Notes: generated by a model from the letters alone, not told the origin. Counted from the stretch's first letter, positions 24,126 to 32,827 are shown. The stretch: DNA of 64,000 bases from G963666535 sp963666535 (GCA_963666535.1 OY762913.1:124001-188000), one strand, 5' to 3'. A program made the numbers and translations.

Positions 24126-25214
24126 ATGAAACGAATCCCTAAAAAACTGCTCGCTCTTCTGCTGTCTGTCATGATGCTGATGAGCGTCCTCTCCGCTTGC
24201 GGCAGCACCGGTGCCGATGCAGGAGAAACCGCTACCCCGGAGACCACCGAGACGGTGACCCCCACCACGCGCACCATCACGGATTACGACGGCAATCAGG
24301 TTGAGATTCCCAATGAAGTGAATTCCATCTGTGCTACCTTTCCCGCCATCGAGGCGATGATTCTCATGCTGGGCCAGCCGGAAAAACTGGTGGCCACCAC
24401 CGGCAGCACGCCCAAGAACGCTTGGTTTGTCAAGGCATTCCCTGCTATCGTTGACCTACCCCAGCCCTTCACCAATCTAAGCGACGGCAATGTGGAAGAG
24501 GTTATGAACATCGCCCCTGATGTCATTATCACCACCTCCGCCAATCGCGATACTTTTCTGAGTGCTGGCCTGACCCCGGTTGTGGTTGGAACCGGCAGTG
24601 TGGAATCGCTTAAGTTCACCATGACTCTGCTGGGTGAAATTCTGGGTGGCGATGCCGCAGACAAGGCCGCCCAGTTGTGTGCATACTACAACGAGAACAT
24701 TTCCCTTGTCACCAGCCGTACCGAGTCCATTGCTGATGCAGACCGTCCCCGGGTGTTTTATGCCGCAGACGGCGTGCTGAACACCGAGGGCTCCGGCTCC
24801 ATTGTGACCGAATGGATTGAAATGGCGGGCGGCATCAATGTGGCGGCCGAGAATGGGATTGAGGGTGGCTTTATCGACATTTCTCAGGAACAGCTTTTGG
24901 AGTGGGATCCCGACATCATCGTCTGCCGTGACGCCGATCAAAAGGACGCCTACGCCGCAGATCCCACCCTGTCTCAGCTAAGCGCCGTGAAGAACGACCG
25001 GGTCTATGTCAATCCCAAAAGTGTATTTGTCTGGTGCGTCCGCAGTGCCGACGAGGCGCTCCAGCCCCTTTGGGCCGCAACCATCATCCAGCCTGAGCTG
25101 TTTTCCGATCTTGACATCGTTCAGGCAACACGCGATTTCCATCAGGATTTCTATGGTCTTACACTGACGGATGAGGAGATTGCGGGCATTCTCAGTCCCA
25201 CGGTCACCCAGTAA
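24126..25214 (+). CDS. ABC transporter substrate-binding lipoprotein, predicted molybdate/tungstate (MolA-like)
   Basis: The 362-aa protein begins with a lipoprotein signal (MKRIPKKLL..., lipobox LSAC with Cys25), a Thr/Glu-rich linker, then a class III (FepB/BtuF-like) binding domain with RTITDYDGNQVEIP, APDVIITTS and WDPDIIVC. The family binds Fe-siderophores, cobalamin, haem or, as in Haemophilus MolA, molybdate/tungstate. The riboswitch upstream favours the last. The ATG at 24126 follows AAAGGAAG. It heads a binding protein-permease-ATPase operon. Confidence 0.85.
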   Translation: MKRIPKKLLALLLSVMMLMSVLSACGSTGADAGETATPETTETVTPTTRTITDYDGNQVEIPNEVNSICATFPAIEAMILMLGQPEKLVATTGSTPKNAWFVKAFPAIVDLPQPFTNLSDGNVEEVMNIAPDVIITTSANRDTFLSAGLTPVVVGTGSVESLKFTMTLLGEILGGDAADKAAQLCAYYNENISLVTSRTESIADADRPRVFYAADGVLNTEGSGSIVTEWIEMAGGINVAAENGIEGGFIDISQEQLLEWDPDIIVCRDADQKDAYAADPTLSQLSAVKNDRVYVNPKSVFVWCVRSADEALQPLWAATIIQPELFSDLDIVQATRDFHQDFYGLTLTDEEIAGILSPTVTQ

Positions 25215-25227
25215 ACAAAAACCGCGT

Positions 25228-25264
25228 GCGCCGAGCTGAACGGGTTTCCTGTTCAGCTCGGCGC
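25228..25264 (+). other. Intra-operon hairpin without T-tract
   Basis: GCGCCGAGCTGAAC (25228-25241) pairs perfectly with its complement (25251-25264) between the binding-protein and permease genes. Such hairpins often protect the upstream mRNA part, giving more binding protein than permease. Confidence 0.6.
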
Positions 25265-25291
25265 AATGATACTGCGAAGAAGGGAGTGCCC

Positions 25292-26347
25292 ATGCATAAC
25301 AAGCTAGACCCAATGTCAACAGGCGCGGAAACGGAGCGTGAGCTGCACCACAGCACCTTAAAAATATTACTGGCCGCCCTTGTCACCCTGATCCTCATGC
25401 TCTGTGCCATCTACATCGGGCGATATGATATGACGCTGAAGGAGGCAATGACCATCCTCTTCTCCCCTATCTTTCATGTCCCGGAATCCTGGACGGCGAT
25501 TACCTATAACGTCATCTTCCGCGTACGAATCCCACGCATCTGCGGCGCGGTTTTGGTGGGCGGCGGACTGGCGCTTTCGGGCACAACCTATCAGGGCATT
25601 TTTCAGAACCCGCTGGTGTCACCCGATCTGTTGGGCATTTCCGCGGGTGCCTGCGTGGGTGCCGCCTCCGCGATTCTGCTTAACTTCGGAAATTTCGGTG
25701 TGCAGACCTTCGCCCTCATGGGGGGTGTCCTGGCCGTCTTCTGTTCCCTTTCCATCCCGCGTATTTTGAAAAACGACTCTACCCTGATGCTGGTCCTGTC
25801 CGGCGTGATCGTTTCCGGCTTTATGACCGCCATGATCGGAGTTTTGAAGTATATGGCGGACATCGAAACCCAGCTTCCCGCCATTACCTATTGGCAGATG
25901 GGCAGTTTAGCGGACTCCAATCCCGAATCGGTTCTGGCGGTACTTCCGGCCATGCTTGGTTCCATCGTGGTACTGCTGGGCATGAGCTGGCGGGTTAACC
26001 TCCTCTCTCTGGGGGATACCGAATCGGCCACTCTTGGGATTAATCTGCGGGTGACGCGCACCATCCTCATTCTGGCCGCCACACTACTCACCGGCTGCGC
26101 GGTGTGTATCAGCGGCATTGTGGGTTGGGTGGGACTTATCATCCCTCACCTTTCCCGCCTGATCGTTGGCCCAAGTCACCCAAAGCTTATGCCCATGTCC
26201 TTTTGTGTCGGGGCCAGCTTTATGCTGATTGTGGACACATTGGCAAGAACACTGATTGCCTCTGAGATCCCTCTTAGTATCCTCACAGGCAGTATTGGCG
26301 CACCGTTGTTTATCTGGCTGCTCTTTCGAACGAAGACGCGGCTGTAA
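25292..26347 (+). CDS. ABC transporter permease, FecCD family
   Basis: The 351-aa permease has about nine to ten membrane segments and FecCD signatures: RIPRICGAVLVGGGLALSGT, QNPLVSPDLLGISAGA and GWVGLIIPHLSR. It forms the channel with the ATPase encoded next. ATG at 25292 follows AAGGGAG; an in-frame upstream extension begins in the intra-operon hairpin and is unlikely. The family alone does not define the substrate; the riboswitch suggests molybdate or tungstate (MolB-like). Confidence 0.93.
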   Translation: MHNKLDPMSTGAETERELHHSTLKILLAALVTLILMLCAIYIGRYDMTLKEAMTILFSPIFHVPESWTAITYNVIFRVRIPRICGAVLVGGGLALSGTTYQGIFQNPLVSPDLLGISAGACVGAASAILLNFGNFGVQTFALMGGVLAVFCSLSIPRILKNDSTLMLVLSGVIVSGFMTAMIGVLKYMADIETQLPAITYWQMGSLADSNPESVLAVLPAMLGSIVVLLGMSWRVNLLSLGDTESATLGINLRVTRTILILAATLLTGCAVCISGIVGWVGLIIPHLSRLIVGPSHPKLMPMSFCVGASFMLIVDTLARTLIASEIPLSILTGSIGAPLFIWLLFRTKTRL

Positions 26348-26361
26348 GGAGGGACTTGATT

Positions 26362-27138
26362 ATGCCGATTTTAGAGGTAACGGGCGCGGCCTTCTCCTAT
26401 CCTGACTCCCCGCTAGCCTTCCACGACATCTCCTTTTCGGTGGACGCGGGCGAGATTTTCACCATTCTGGGGCCCAACGGAGCGGGCAAGTCCACGCTGC
26501 TTAGTTGTCTGGTGGGCTTAAACCAGCTTAAGGACGGAGTGATTCTGCTAAGCGGCAAACCCATGGCCACCCTTTCCCGGAAGGAAATTGCCCAAACTCT
26601 TGGCTTTGTTCCCCAGATCCTCACTTCCGTATTTTCCTATTCGGTCATGGAATATGTGGTTATGGGCAGAGCCCCCTATATCAGCTCGTTCCGCAAGCCA
26701 AGCCCGGCCGATTACGCCGCTGCCAGTGCGGCGATTGATCGCATGGGCATCTCACACCTGGCACAACGCAAATACAACGCCCTTAGCGGTGGCGAGCGCC
26801 AGCAGGTGTCCATCGCCCGCATTCTGGTGCAAAACCCTAAGCTGATCCTGTTGGACGAGCCCACCTCTGCTTTGGATTTCGGCAACCAGATCAAAGTGGT
26901 CCAAATGGCAAAAACTTTGTCTGAACAGGGATACTCCGTCATCATGACCACACATAATCCTGACCATGCCATTATGCTGCAAGGTTCCGTAGGCGTTTTG
27001 GATCGGACTGGGATCATGCGGGTCGGCACGACCCAGGAGATCATCACCGAGGAATTTTTGTCCCAGGTGTATCAGGTCAATGTGAAAATCAGCTATGTGG
27101 ACAAGGTTCACCGTAATGCCTGTCTGGCGACGTTTTAG
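26362..27138 (+). CDS. ABC transporter ATP-binding protein, FepC/MolC family
   Basis: The 258-aa ATPase has Walker A GPNGAGKST (37-45), signature LSGGERQQV and Walker B LILLDEPTSALD. It energises import through the FecCD-type permease. ATG at 26362 is 14 bases after the permease stop, with AAGGAGGG upstream; a TTG six bases earlier is a weaker alternative. A strong terminator closes the operon. Confidence 0.93.
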   Translation: MPILEVTGAAFSYPDSPLAFHDISFSVDAGEIFTILGPNGAGKSTLLSCLVGLNQLKDGVILLSGKPMATLSRKEIAQTLGFVPQILTSVFSYSVMEYVVMGRAPYISSFRKPSPADYAAASAAIDRMGISHLAQRKYNALSGGERQQVSIARILVQNPKLILLDEPTSALDFGNQIKVVQMAKTLSEQGYSVIMTTHNPDHAIMLQGSVGVLDRTGIMRVGTTQEIITEEFLSQVYQVNVKISYVDKVHRNACLATF

Positions 27139-27166
27139 CCCAATGCAGAAATGCGCATACCAGAGA

Positions 27167-27208
27167 AACGCTACCGCGCCGCTCTTGCAAGAGCGGCGCG
27201 GTAGCGTT
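27167..27208. terminator. Palindromic bidirectional terminator (transporter / LCP gene)
   Basis: A perfect 42-base palindrome from AACGCTACCGCG to CGCGGTAGCGTT stands between convergent genes. The T-run after it is short. Confidence 0.8.
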
Positions 27209-27209
27209 C

Positions 27210-28214
27210 TTATGGAGAAAAGATCCCCGTCTGTTCCATGGTCAGGTCTGCGTGATACGGATTGAGAGCGAGATTAATCATCTCCAGCGTCTCATCCGGA
27301 TACAGGCCGTAATAGTAGTTGATTCCAAGATATTTGGTCTCGCCGTCACCTGGCAGCGTCATCGTATGGATATCACTGGAGAAATCCAGTGACATGGCCT
27401 GGGTTGCAAACCAGATCATATCGGTCACTGACAGATTCGTCTCCACGTAGGAGTCGAAGATCCCGATAAACTCCTTAATGCGGCTCATGCTGGACCAGGA
27501 GAGGACTTTCTTTGCCACCGCGGTAAGGATTCCCCGCTGCGTTTCCACCCGGCCCAGGTCGGAATAGCCGGAGCCGTCGTTATTCTTTCGGAACCGGGCC
27601 ACTTCCATGGCCTGCTGTCCGGTCAGGGTCTTAGTCCCCTCGGTATAGTGGATGGATAGGTTTTGATAGGGGTCGTCATAATCCATGTCGCAGGGAACAT
27701 AGAATTCCACTCCGTCCACTGCATCCACAAGCGCCATAAAAGCCTTTATGTCCGCATTGCAGGTATAATCGATGGGGATTCCCAGCAGGGCCTCCACCTC
27801 ACGTTCCACCTCGTCCACACCGCCAATGCTGTACGCCGCGTTGATCTTTTTGACCCGACGTGTCACATCGACCAGTGTGTCCCGGGGGATCGACACAACA
27901 TTTACGATATGCGCAGGCACATCATAGCTCACCACCATAATGGTGTCGGCATTCCCGTTACCGTCGTCCGTTCCCACCAGCAGGATGGTATAGCAGTTCT
28001 CTCGCCGCCCCTGTGCATCGCCCGCTTCGTGATCCACATCTACCCCGGGATCAACTGCCTGAGTTTCGATCACAGGACTTTCCGCCACAGCCGGCGGGCG
28101 GATCACAATTTGCCATACGGCATAAACCGCCACAATCACCGCGGATACGCCCACAAGCGCACGATATGCTCGCCGCAGTCCGGTTGGCACCCGGCTTCTT
28201 CTTTTTTTGCTCAA
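27210..28214 (-). CDS. LytR-CpsA-Psr (LCP) family cell-wall glycopolymer transferase
   Basis: The 334-aa protein has a short basic N-terminus, one membrane anchor (about residues 18-38) and an extracellular LCP domain with LLVGTDDGNGNADTIMVVS, VSIPRDTLVDV, KINAAYSIGG and ARFRKNNDGSGYSDLGRVETQ; the Asp/Arg residues bind pyrophosphate. LCP enzymes attach teichoic acid or capsule polymers from lipid carriers to peptidoglycan. Start is TTG at 28214 after GGAGG; spacing is longish, so the start is moderately sure. Transcribed alone from the promoter at 28267-28295. Confidence 0.93.
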   Translation of the reverse strand: MSKKRRSRVPTGLRRAYRALVGVSAVIVAVYAVWQIVIRPPAVAESPVIETQAVDPGVDVDHEAGDAQGRRENCYTILLVGTDDGNGNADTIMVVSYDVPAHIVNVVSIPRDTLVDVTRRVKKINAAYSIGGVDEVEREVEALLGIPIDYTCNADIKAFMALVDAVDGVEFYVPCDMDYDDPYQNLSIHYTEGTKTLTGQQAMEVARFRKNNDGSGYSDLGRVETQRGILTAVAKKVLSWSSMSRIKEFIGIFDSYVETNLSVTDMIWFATQAMSLDFSSDIHTMTLPGDGETKYLGINYYYGLYPDETLEMINLALNPYHADLTMEQTGIFSP

Positions 28215-28266
28215 TGGGTGCTTCGCCTCCTCTGCCGCACTGCCGGCATAGACCCAATCGCTTTCT

Positions 28267-28295
28267 AGTATACTAAATCAGACAGAATTCGGCAA
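28267..28295 (-). promoter_or_regulatory. Promoter of the LCP gene
   Basis: On the minus strand TTGCCG (28295-28290), 17 bases and TATACT (28272-28267). Confidence 0.7.
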
Positions 28296-28348
28296 GAGAT
28301 AGTTCTGCCTCTTTACAAAATATTTTCACTTTCCCGATTTCGAATGAA

Positions 28349-28396
28349 AAACTCCTATGACAGCCTGCAAAATTCAGGTTGTCATAGGAGTTTTTT
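28349..28396. terminator. Terminator of the ribosomal protein operon
   Basis: AACTCCTATGACA with inner CCTG pairs to its complement ending in AGGAGTT; A and T tracts on both sides make it bidirectional. It lies just past rplQ. Confidence 0.9.
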
Positions 28397-28420
28397 GTCA
28401 GTTCACGATCCGCAGACAGA

Positions 28421-28762
28421 TCAAACCAGTTGAACGATGGCCATTTCAGCGGCATCGCCGCGGCGCGGGCCGATGCGGACAATGCGGGTGTATCCGCCAT
28501 TGCGCTCCTGATACTTAGGCCCGATCTCCTGGAACAGCTTATGGGCCACGTCTTCCTTGGTAATGAAGGACAGAGCCTGCCGGTAGGTAGCCAGATCATT
28601 CTTCTTCGCCAGGGTAATCATCTTCTCGGCAAGAGGAGCGACCTCCTTGGCACGGGTAATCGTCGTCTTGATCTGACCGTTTTCAAAAAGGTACGTCACC
28701 ATCGCGCGAAGCATTGCCATACGCTGATCAGTGGGCTTACCCAGTTTTCGATTGTGAGACAT
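28421..28762 (-). CDS. rplQ: 50S ribosomal protein L17
   Basis: The 113-aa protein begins MSHNRKLGKPTDQRMAMLRAM, the L17 signature, and binds 23S rRNA near the exit tunnel. ATG at 28762 follows AGGAG; a longer in-frame reading to 28915 covers the intergenic region and is rejected. It is the last gene of the operon, followed by a strong terminator. Confidence 0.98.
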   Translation of the reverse strand: MSHNRKLGKPTDQRMAMLRAMVTYLFENGQIKTTITRAKEVAPLAEKMITLAKKNDLATYRQALSFITKEDVAHKLFQEIGPKYQERNGGYTRIVRIGPRRGDAAEMAIVQLV

Positions 28763-28925
28763 GAAAGACACTCCTTTGGATCTGATCCAATTTAAATTCG
28801 TCCGTTGGAAAGCCGCGCTTCCCGTCAAAAGGCACCTCACATTAGAGATTTTCCCGTGTCCGGCAGGGGACGTTACATGCCGCCGGCACGCCTTTTGCAC
28901 AATGACACCAATCATTTTCGAAGGG

Positions 28926-29873
28926 TCAATTCTCTTCGCTGGCCAGAGACAAGCCCATCATGGCCAGCTTGTTAATGACCTCTTCCAGGGACTTTCGGCC
29001 CAGGTTTCGCACCTTCATCATCTCGTCCTCCGTCTTGGAAATCAGATCCTCGACAGTGTTGATGTTGGCACGCTTGAGGCAGTTAAAGGAACGAACCGAG
29101 AGATCCAGTTCCTCAATCGTAAGCTCCAGTACCTTGTCGCGCTGTGCTTCCGCCTTCTCCACCACAGTGGACTTACTGCCCATCGCCTCCGACAGGTCCG
29201 TAAACAGCGTAAAGTGATCACACAGGATCCGAGCGCCCAGAGACACCGCGTCGCGGGCATCAATGGTTCCGTTTGTCCAAATTTCCAGCGTCAGCTTATC
29301 AAAATCGGTTAGATCGCCTACACGGGTGTTCTCCACGGTGTAGTTGACTTTGCGGACGGGTGTGTAAATGGAGTCAACGGGAATCGTGCCGATGATGTTC
29401 TGCGTCACTTTGTTGCGATCAGCGGGAACGTAACCCCGACCGTGGGACAGTGTCAGTTCCATATTCAGCGTGGCGCCGGCGCCCAGTGTCGCAATGTGAA
29501 GATCGGGGCTAAGAACCTCAACTTCGCCATCAGCTTTGATGTCACCTGCCGTGACATCGCACGGGCCGGTGGCCTCAATATAGACCGTTTTAACGCCTTC
29601 GCTATGAAGCTTTGCCACAATACTCTTCACGTTGAGGACGATTTCAGTCACATCTTCCTTCACACCAGGAATGGTGGAGAATTCGTGCTGAACACCGGCG
29701 ATCTTGATGGAGGTCACCGCTGTACCGGGCAGAGAAGAAAGCAGGATGCGGCGCAGGGAGTTGCCCAGCGTGGTTCCGTACCCCCGCTCCAGCGGCTCCA
29801 CGACATATTTTCCATAGGTGCTGTCTCCGGGATTTTCGATGCATTCGATACGAGGCTTCTCGATTTCTACCAT
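28926..29873 (-). CDS. rpoA: RNA polymerase alpha subunit
   Basis: The 315-aa subunit nucleates RNA polymerase assembly. The N-terminal dimerisation domain shows EPLERGYGTTLGNSLRRILLSS. The C-terminal DNA-binding domain shows LDLSVRSFNCLKRANI and GRKSLEEV. ATG at 29873 follows AAGGAGGG. It lies between rpsD and rplQ in the usual alpha-operon order. Confidence 0.99.
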   Translation of the reverse strand: MVEIEKPRIECIENPGDSTYGKYVVEPLERGYGTTLGNSLRRILLSSLPGTAVTSIKIAGVQHEFSTIPGVKEDVTEIVLNVKSIVAKLHSEGVKTVYIEATGPCDVTAGDIKADGEVEVLSPDLHIATLGAGATLNMELTLSHGRGYVPADRNKVTQNIIGTIPVDSIYTPVRKVNYTVENTRVGDLTDFDKLTLEIWTNGTIDARDAVSLGARILCDHFTLFTDLSEAMGSKSTVVEKAEAQRDKVLELTIEELDLSVRSFNCLKRANINTVEDLISKTEDEMMKVRNLGRKSLEEVINKLAMMGLSLASEEN

Positions 29874-29942
29874 GTATTTACCCTCCTTTTTGTGACGGCG
29901 GAATGTGTCCGCCAGTTAAAACGATTCACGAAGTTATGAGGG

Positions 29943-30545
29943 TTACTTGGAATACAACTCGACGATCAGATGCTCCTCGATGGGCATATCCACATCCGCG
30001 CGGACGGGCAGCTTGGTAACTGTACCCTTCAGCGTGTTCTTCTCACGCTCCAGCCACTGGGGCAGGGTCACCATAATGGCATCCTCACCGGTCAGTCGCT
30101 TGAACTTGACAGAACCACGGCTCTTTTCAGCCACTTCAATCACATCGCCAGCCTTCACCAGGTAAGAAGGAATGTTAACCTTCTTGCCATTGACGGTAAA
30201 GTGCGCGTGGTTGACGAGCTGACGAGCCTCACGACGAGTCATGGCAAAACCGAGACGATAAACCACATTGTCCAGGCGGCGCTCAATGAGAATCAGCAGA
30301 TTCTCACCGGTCTTGCCGGACATGGTACTGGCCTTCTCGTAATAGGAGTGGAACTGTTTTTCCATAATACCGTATACGAATTTGACCTTCTGCTTCTCGG
30401 AAAGCTGAGTCGCGTACTCGCTTTTCTTCTTTCTCATCTGGCCGCCGGGATTGCGGTTGGTCTCCTTCTTGGAGTAGCCCATGACGGCGGGAGAAATACC
30501 CAGCGCTTTGCAGCGCTTGGCGATAGGCTGCATATTTTTAGCCAT
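29943..30545 (-). CDS. rpsD: 30S ribosomal protein S4
   Basis: The 200-aa protein carries the S4 RNA-binding domain (about residues 92-155; LDNVVYRLGFAMTRREARQLV, then HFTVNGKKVNIPSY). The N-terminus has a single Cys instead of the zinc-binding Cys set, so it is of the zinc-free type. GAAGGAGG precedes the ATG. Primary 16S-binding protein and, in other bacteria, an autoregulator of its operon. Confidence 0.99.
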   Translation of the reverse strand: MAKNMQPIAKRCKALGISPAVMGYSKKETNRNPGGQMRKKKSEYATQLSEKQKVKFVYGIMEKQFHSYYEKASTMSGKTGENLLILIERRLDNVVYRLGFAMTRREARQLVNHAHFTVNGKKVNIPSYLVKAGDVIEVAEKSRGSVKFKRLTGEDAIMVTLPQWLEREKNTLKGTVTKLPVRADVDMPIEEHLIVELYSK

Positions 30546-30568
30546 TATTCATTTCCTCCTTCACTCGA

Positions 30569-30970
30569 TTAAACGCGTCTTCTCTTAGGAGGACGGCAGC
30601 CATTGTGGGGGACGGGAGTAACGTCCTTGATCATGGTGACCTCTAGGCCAACGGCCTGCAGGGCACGGATCGCGGCCTCACGGCCAGAGCCGGGACCCTT
30701 CACGTAAACATCCACACTCTTCAGTCCATACTCCATGGCGGACTTGGCAGCCGTCTCGGCCGCAGACTGGGCGGCAAAGGGGGTGGACTTACGGGAGCCG
30801 CGGAAGCCCAGGCCGCCGGAGGAAGCCCAGGACAGGGCGTTGCCCTGCTGATCGGTCACGGTGACCATGGTGTTGTTAAAGGAGGAGCGGATATGCACAG
30901 CTCCCTTTTCAATAACCTTGCGCTCGCGGCGCTTTCTGGTGGTTTTCTTTGTTGCTTTCGGATTAGCCAT
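30569..30970 (-). CDS. rpsK: 30S ribosomal protein S11
   Basis: The 133-aa platform protein shows HIRSSFNNTMVTVTD and the C-terminal PVPHNGCRPPKRRRV. An AGGAGG-type site precedes it. It is 14 bases downstream of rpsM in the alpha segment. Confidence 0.99.
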   Translation of the reverse strand: MANPKATKKTTRKRRERKVIEKGAVHIRSSFNNTMVTVTDQQGNALSWASSGGLGFRGSRKSTPFAAQSAAETAAKSAMEYGLKSVDVYVKGPGSGREAAIRALQAVGLEVTMIKDVTPVPHNGCRPPKRRRV

Positions 30971-30984
30971 TACACGATCCCTCC

Positions 30985-31353
30985 TTACTTCTTCTTATTC
31001 GCCATTGTCTTGCGGGGGCCCTTGCGGGTACGCGCATTGGTCTTGCTGCGCTGGCCACGGACGGGCAGGCCTCTGCGATGACGGGTGCCGCGGTAGCAGC
31101 CGATCTCGGTCAGACGCTTAATGTCCATCGCCACATCGCGGCGCAGATCGCCTTCCACGGTCAAGCTGTTGGCAATGCACTCGCGAAGCGCAGCCTCTTC
31201 AGCCTCAGTTAGGTCCTTCACGCGGGTGTCGGGGTTTACTCCGGTTTTCTTGAGAATCTCGTTGGCGCTCGTGCGCCCAATGCCAAAGATATAAGTCAGG
31301 CCAATTTCGACTCGCTTATCCTTCGGCAAATCAATGCCGGCAATACGTGCCAT
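30985..31353 (-). CDS. rpsM: 30S ribosomal protein S13
   Basis: The 122-aa head protein begins MARIAGIDLPKDKRVEIGLTY and ends with the basic GTRHRRGLPVRGQRSKTNAR block that contacts tRNA and 16S rRNA. Normal length and position after rpmJ. Confidence 0.99.
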   Translation of the reverse strand: MARIAGIDLPKDKRVEIGLTYIFGIGRTSANEILKKTGVNPDTRVKDLTEAEEAALRECIANSLTVEGDLRRDVAMDIKRLTEIGCYRGTRHRRGLPVRGQRSKTNARTRKGPRKTMANKKK

Positions 31354-31371
31354 ATTATTTCAGCACCTCCA

Positions 31372-31485
31372 TTAACCTTGTCTCTGCTTATGTTTGGGGT
31401 TTTCGCAAATTACCATGACTTTGCCCTTGCGCTTAATGACCTTGCACTTTTCGCACATGGGCTTCACGGACGGTCTTACTTTCAT
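31372..31485 (-). CDS. rpmJ: 50S ribosomal protein L36
   Basis: This 37-aa ORF is short but clear: MKVRPSVKPMCEKCKVIKRK, then a second Cys and a His (VMVICENPKHKQRQG). CxxC plus Cys/His form the zinc-binding L36 type. ATG at 31485 follows AGGAGG. It lies between infA and rpsM, as in most bacteria. Confidence 0.97.
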   Translation of the reverse strand: MKVRPSVKPMCEKCKVIKRKGKVMVICENPKHKQRQG

Positions 31486-31561
31486 AGTTTTTTACCTCCT
31501 GTAGCCTCTACTTAACTACGCCAGGAATCCAGCCTTGGCTTGGCATTTTGTCTGGGAACAA

Positions 31562-31780
31562 TTACTTGCTCCGCCAGGTAATGCGGCCTCGGGTAAGATC
31601 ATATGGGGACATTTGAACTGTCACCTTGTCACCGGGCAGGATGCGGATGAAGTTCATGCGCAGCTTGCCGGAGATATGAGCCAAAATGATGTGGCCATTC
31701 CCGATATCCACACGGAATGTAGTGTTGGGAAGCGATTCTGTCACAATACCTTCAAGCTCGATCATATCGTCTTTTGCCAA
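31562..31780 (-). CDS. infA: Translation initiation factor IF-1
   Basis: The 72-aa S1/OB-fold protein has MAKDDMIELEGIVTESLPN, AHISGKLRMNFIRILPGD and a C-terminal LTRGRITWRSK. It binds the A site of the 30S subunit during initiation. Its first 19 bases overlap the end of the upstream KOW-protein gene, indicating coupled translation. Confidence 0.98.
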   Translation of the reverse strand: MAKDDMIELEGIVTESLPNTTFRVDIGNGHIILAHISGKLRMNFIRILPGDKVTVQMSPYDLTRGRITWRSK

Positions 31781-32055
31781 GTATGATTACCTCCATTCCG
31801 AAAAGCGGCCAGCGCCTTTCGAAGTTCGCTGTCATGCACCGGCTCTCCCTGCTGCAGTCTGTGGATGGCCGGATGATCGAATGTTCCCAGCGGCTGCACA
31901 TGCGTTGCGCGCTTCCGTTTGGGATTTGCCAGTTTTCTGTGTTTCCCGTCTGCCAACAGAAGGAAGTCACCCTTCACATCTACGATGCAAAAGAGCTTCT
32001 CTCTATCGTGCCCTGCCAGTGAGCGGACGATCTGTGCCGTCTGATGTTCCGTCAT
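31762..32055 (-). CDS. KOW-domain RNA-binding protein (ribosomal L14e-like)
   Basis: The 97-aa protein resembles the small KOW proteins found between map and infA in Clostridia: an N-terminal KOW-like segment (GHDREKLFCIVDVKGDFLLLADGK) followed by KRKRATHVQPLG. These are related to archaeal/eukaryal L14e; the bacterial role is unknown and ribosome association is inference. Its ATG overlaps the map stop (ATGA) and its 3' end overlaps infA by 19 bases, so all three are translationally linked. AGGAG precedes the start. Confidence 0.85.
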   Translation of the reverse strand: MTEHQTAQIVRSLAGHDREKLFCIVDVKGDFLLLADGKHRKLANPKRKRATHVQPLGTFDHPAIHRLQQGEPVHDSELRKALAAFRNGGNHTWQKTI

Positions 32056-32822
32056 CTCGTTGCTCCTGTCTCGGTACGGGTCAAGATCTCCGGATCTCCA
32101 TCGGTGATGAGGATGGAGTTCTCGTAATGTGCCGCCATCTTACCGTCCAGTGTTTCCACCGTCCAGCCGTCTTTCAGCACCCTAATTTCCCAGGTTCCTT
32201 CTGTCACCATGGGCTCCACGGCCAAGGTCATGCCAGCCTGAAGGCGGGGACCATGGCCAGCGGGGCCGTAGTTGGGGATCTCAGGTGGTTCATGCATTTT
32301 GCTGCCCACACCGTGTCCCACATACTCCCGCACCACACCGAAGCCATTTTGCTCCACATAGGTTTGGACCGCATGGGAAATATCAGAAATCCGGTAACCG
32401 GAGCGGGCCATCTTCATGCCTTCCCAGAAACTTTGCTCTGTAACGGCAATCAAACGCTCCCCCTCGGGGCTCACCTTTCCACAGGGATAGGTGGCTGCGC
32501 AGTCGCCGTGGAAACCGCCTATATAGGCGCCCACGTCCACGCTGACGATGTCACCCTCGCGGAGCTTCCGGTTGCCCGGGATTCCGTGGATGACTTCCTC
32601 ATTCACCGAGGCACAGACGGATGCCGGATAACCACCATAGCCCAGAAAGGAGGGCACAGCGCCCTGGCTCTCAATGAATTTGCGGACTGCTTTATCTATT
32701 TCAAGGGTTGTGATGCCGGGGACTACCAGTTCTCCCGCTAAAGCACGGGCCGCCGCGGTGATCCTGCCGGCTGTTCGCATGAGTTCGATCTCGCGCGGAG
32801 ACTTCAAAGAAATCATTTCCAC
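32052..32822 (-). CDS. map: Methionine aminopeptidase, type I
   Basis: The enzyme removes the initiator methionine from nascent proteins. Metal ligands of the pita-bread fold are visible in DIVSVDVGAYIGGFHGDCAATY (Asp pair), GHGVG (His) and EPMVTEG (Glu). Start is uncertain between GTG at 32822 and ATG at 32816; neither has a strong ribosome-binding site, and coupling to adk five bases upstream is likely. About 255 aa, normal for the family. Confidence 0.98.
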   Translation of the reverse strand: MEMISLKSPREIELMRTAGRITAAARALAGELVVPGITTLEIDKAVRKFIESQGAVPSFLGYGGYPASVCASVNEEVIHGIPGNRKLREGDIVSVDVGAYIGGFHGDCAATYPCGKVSPEGERLIAVTEQSFWEGMKMARSGYRISDISHAVQTYVEQNGFGVVREYVGHGVGSKMHEPPEIPNYGPAGHGPRLQAGMTLAVEPMVTEGTWEIRVLKDGWTVETLDGKMAAHYENSILITDGDPEILTRTETGATR

Positions 32823-32827
32823 TTCGA

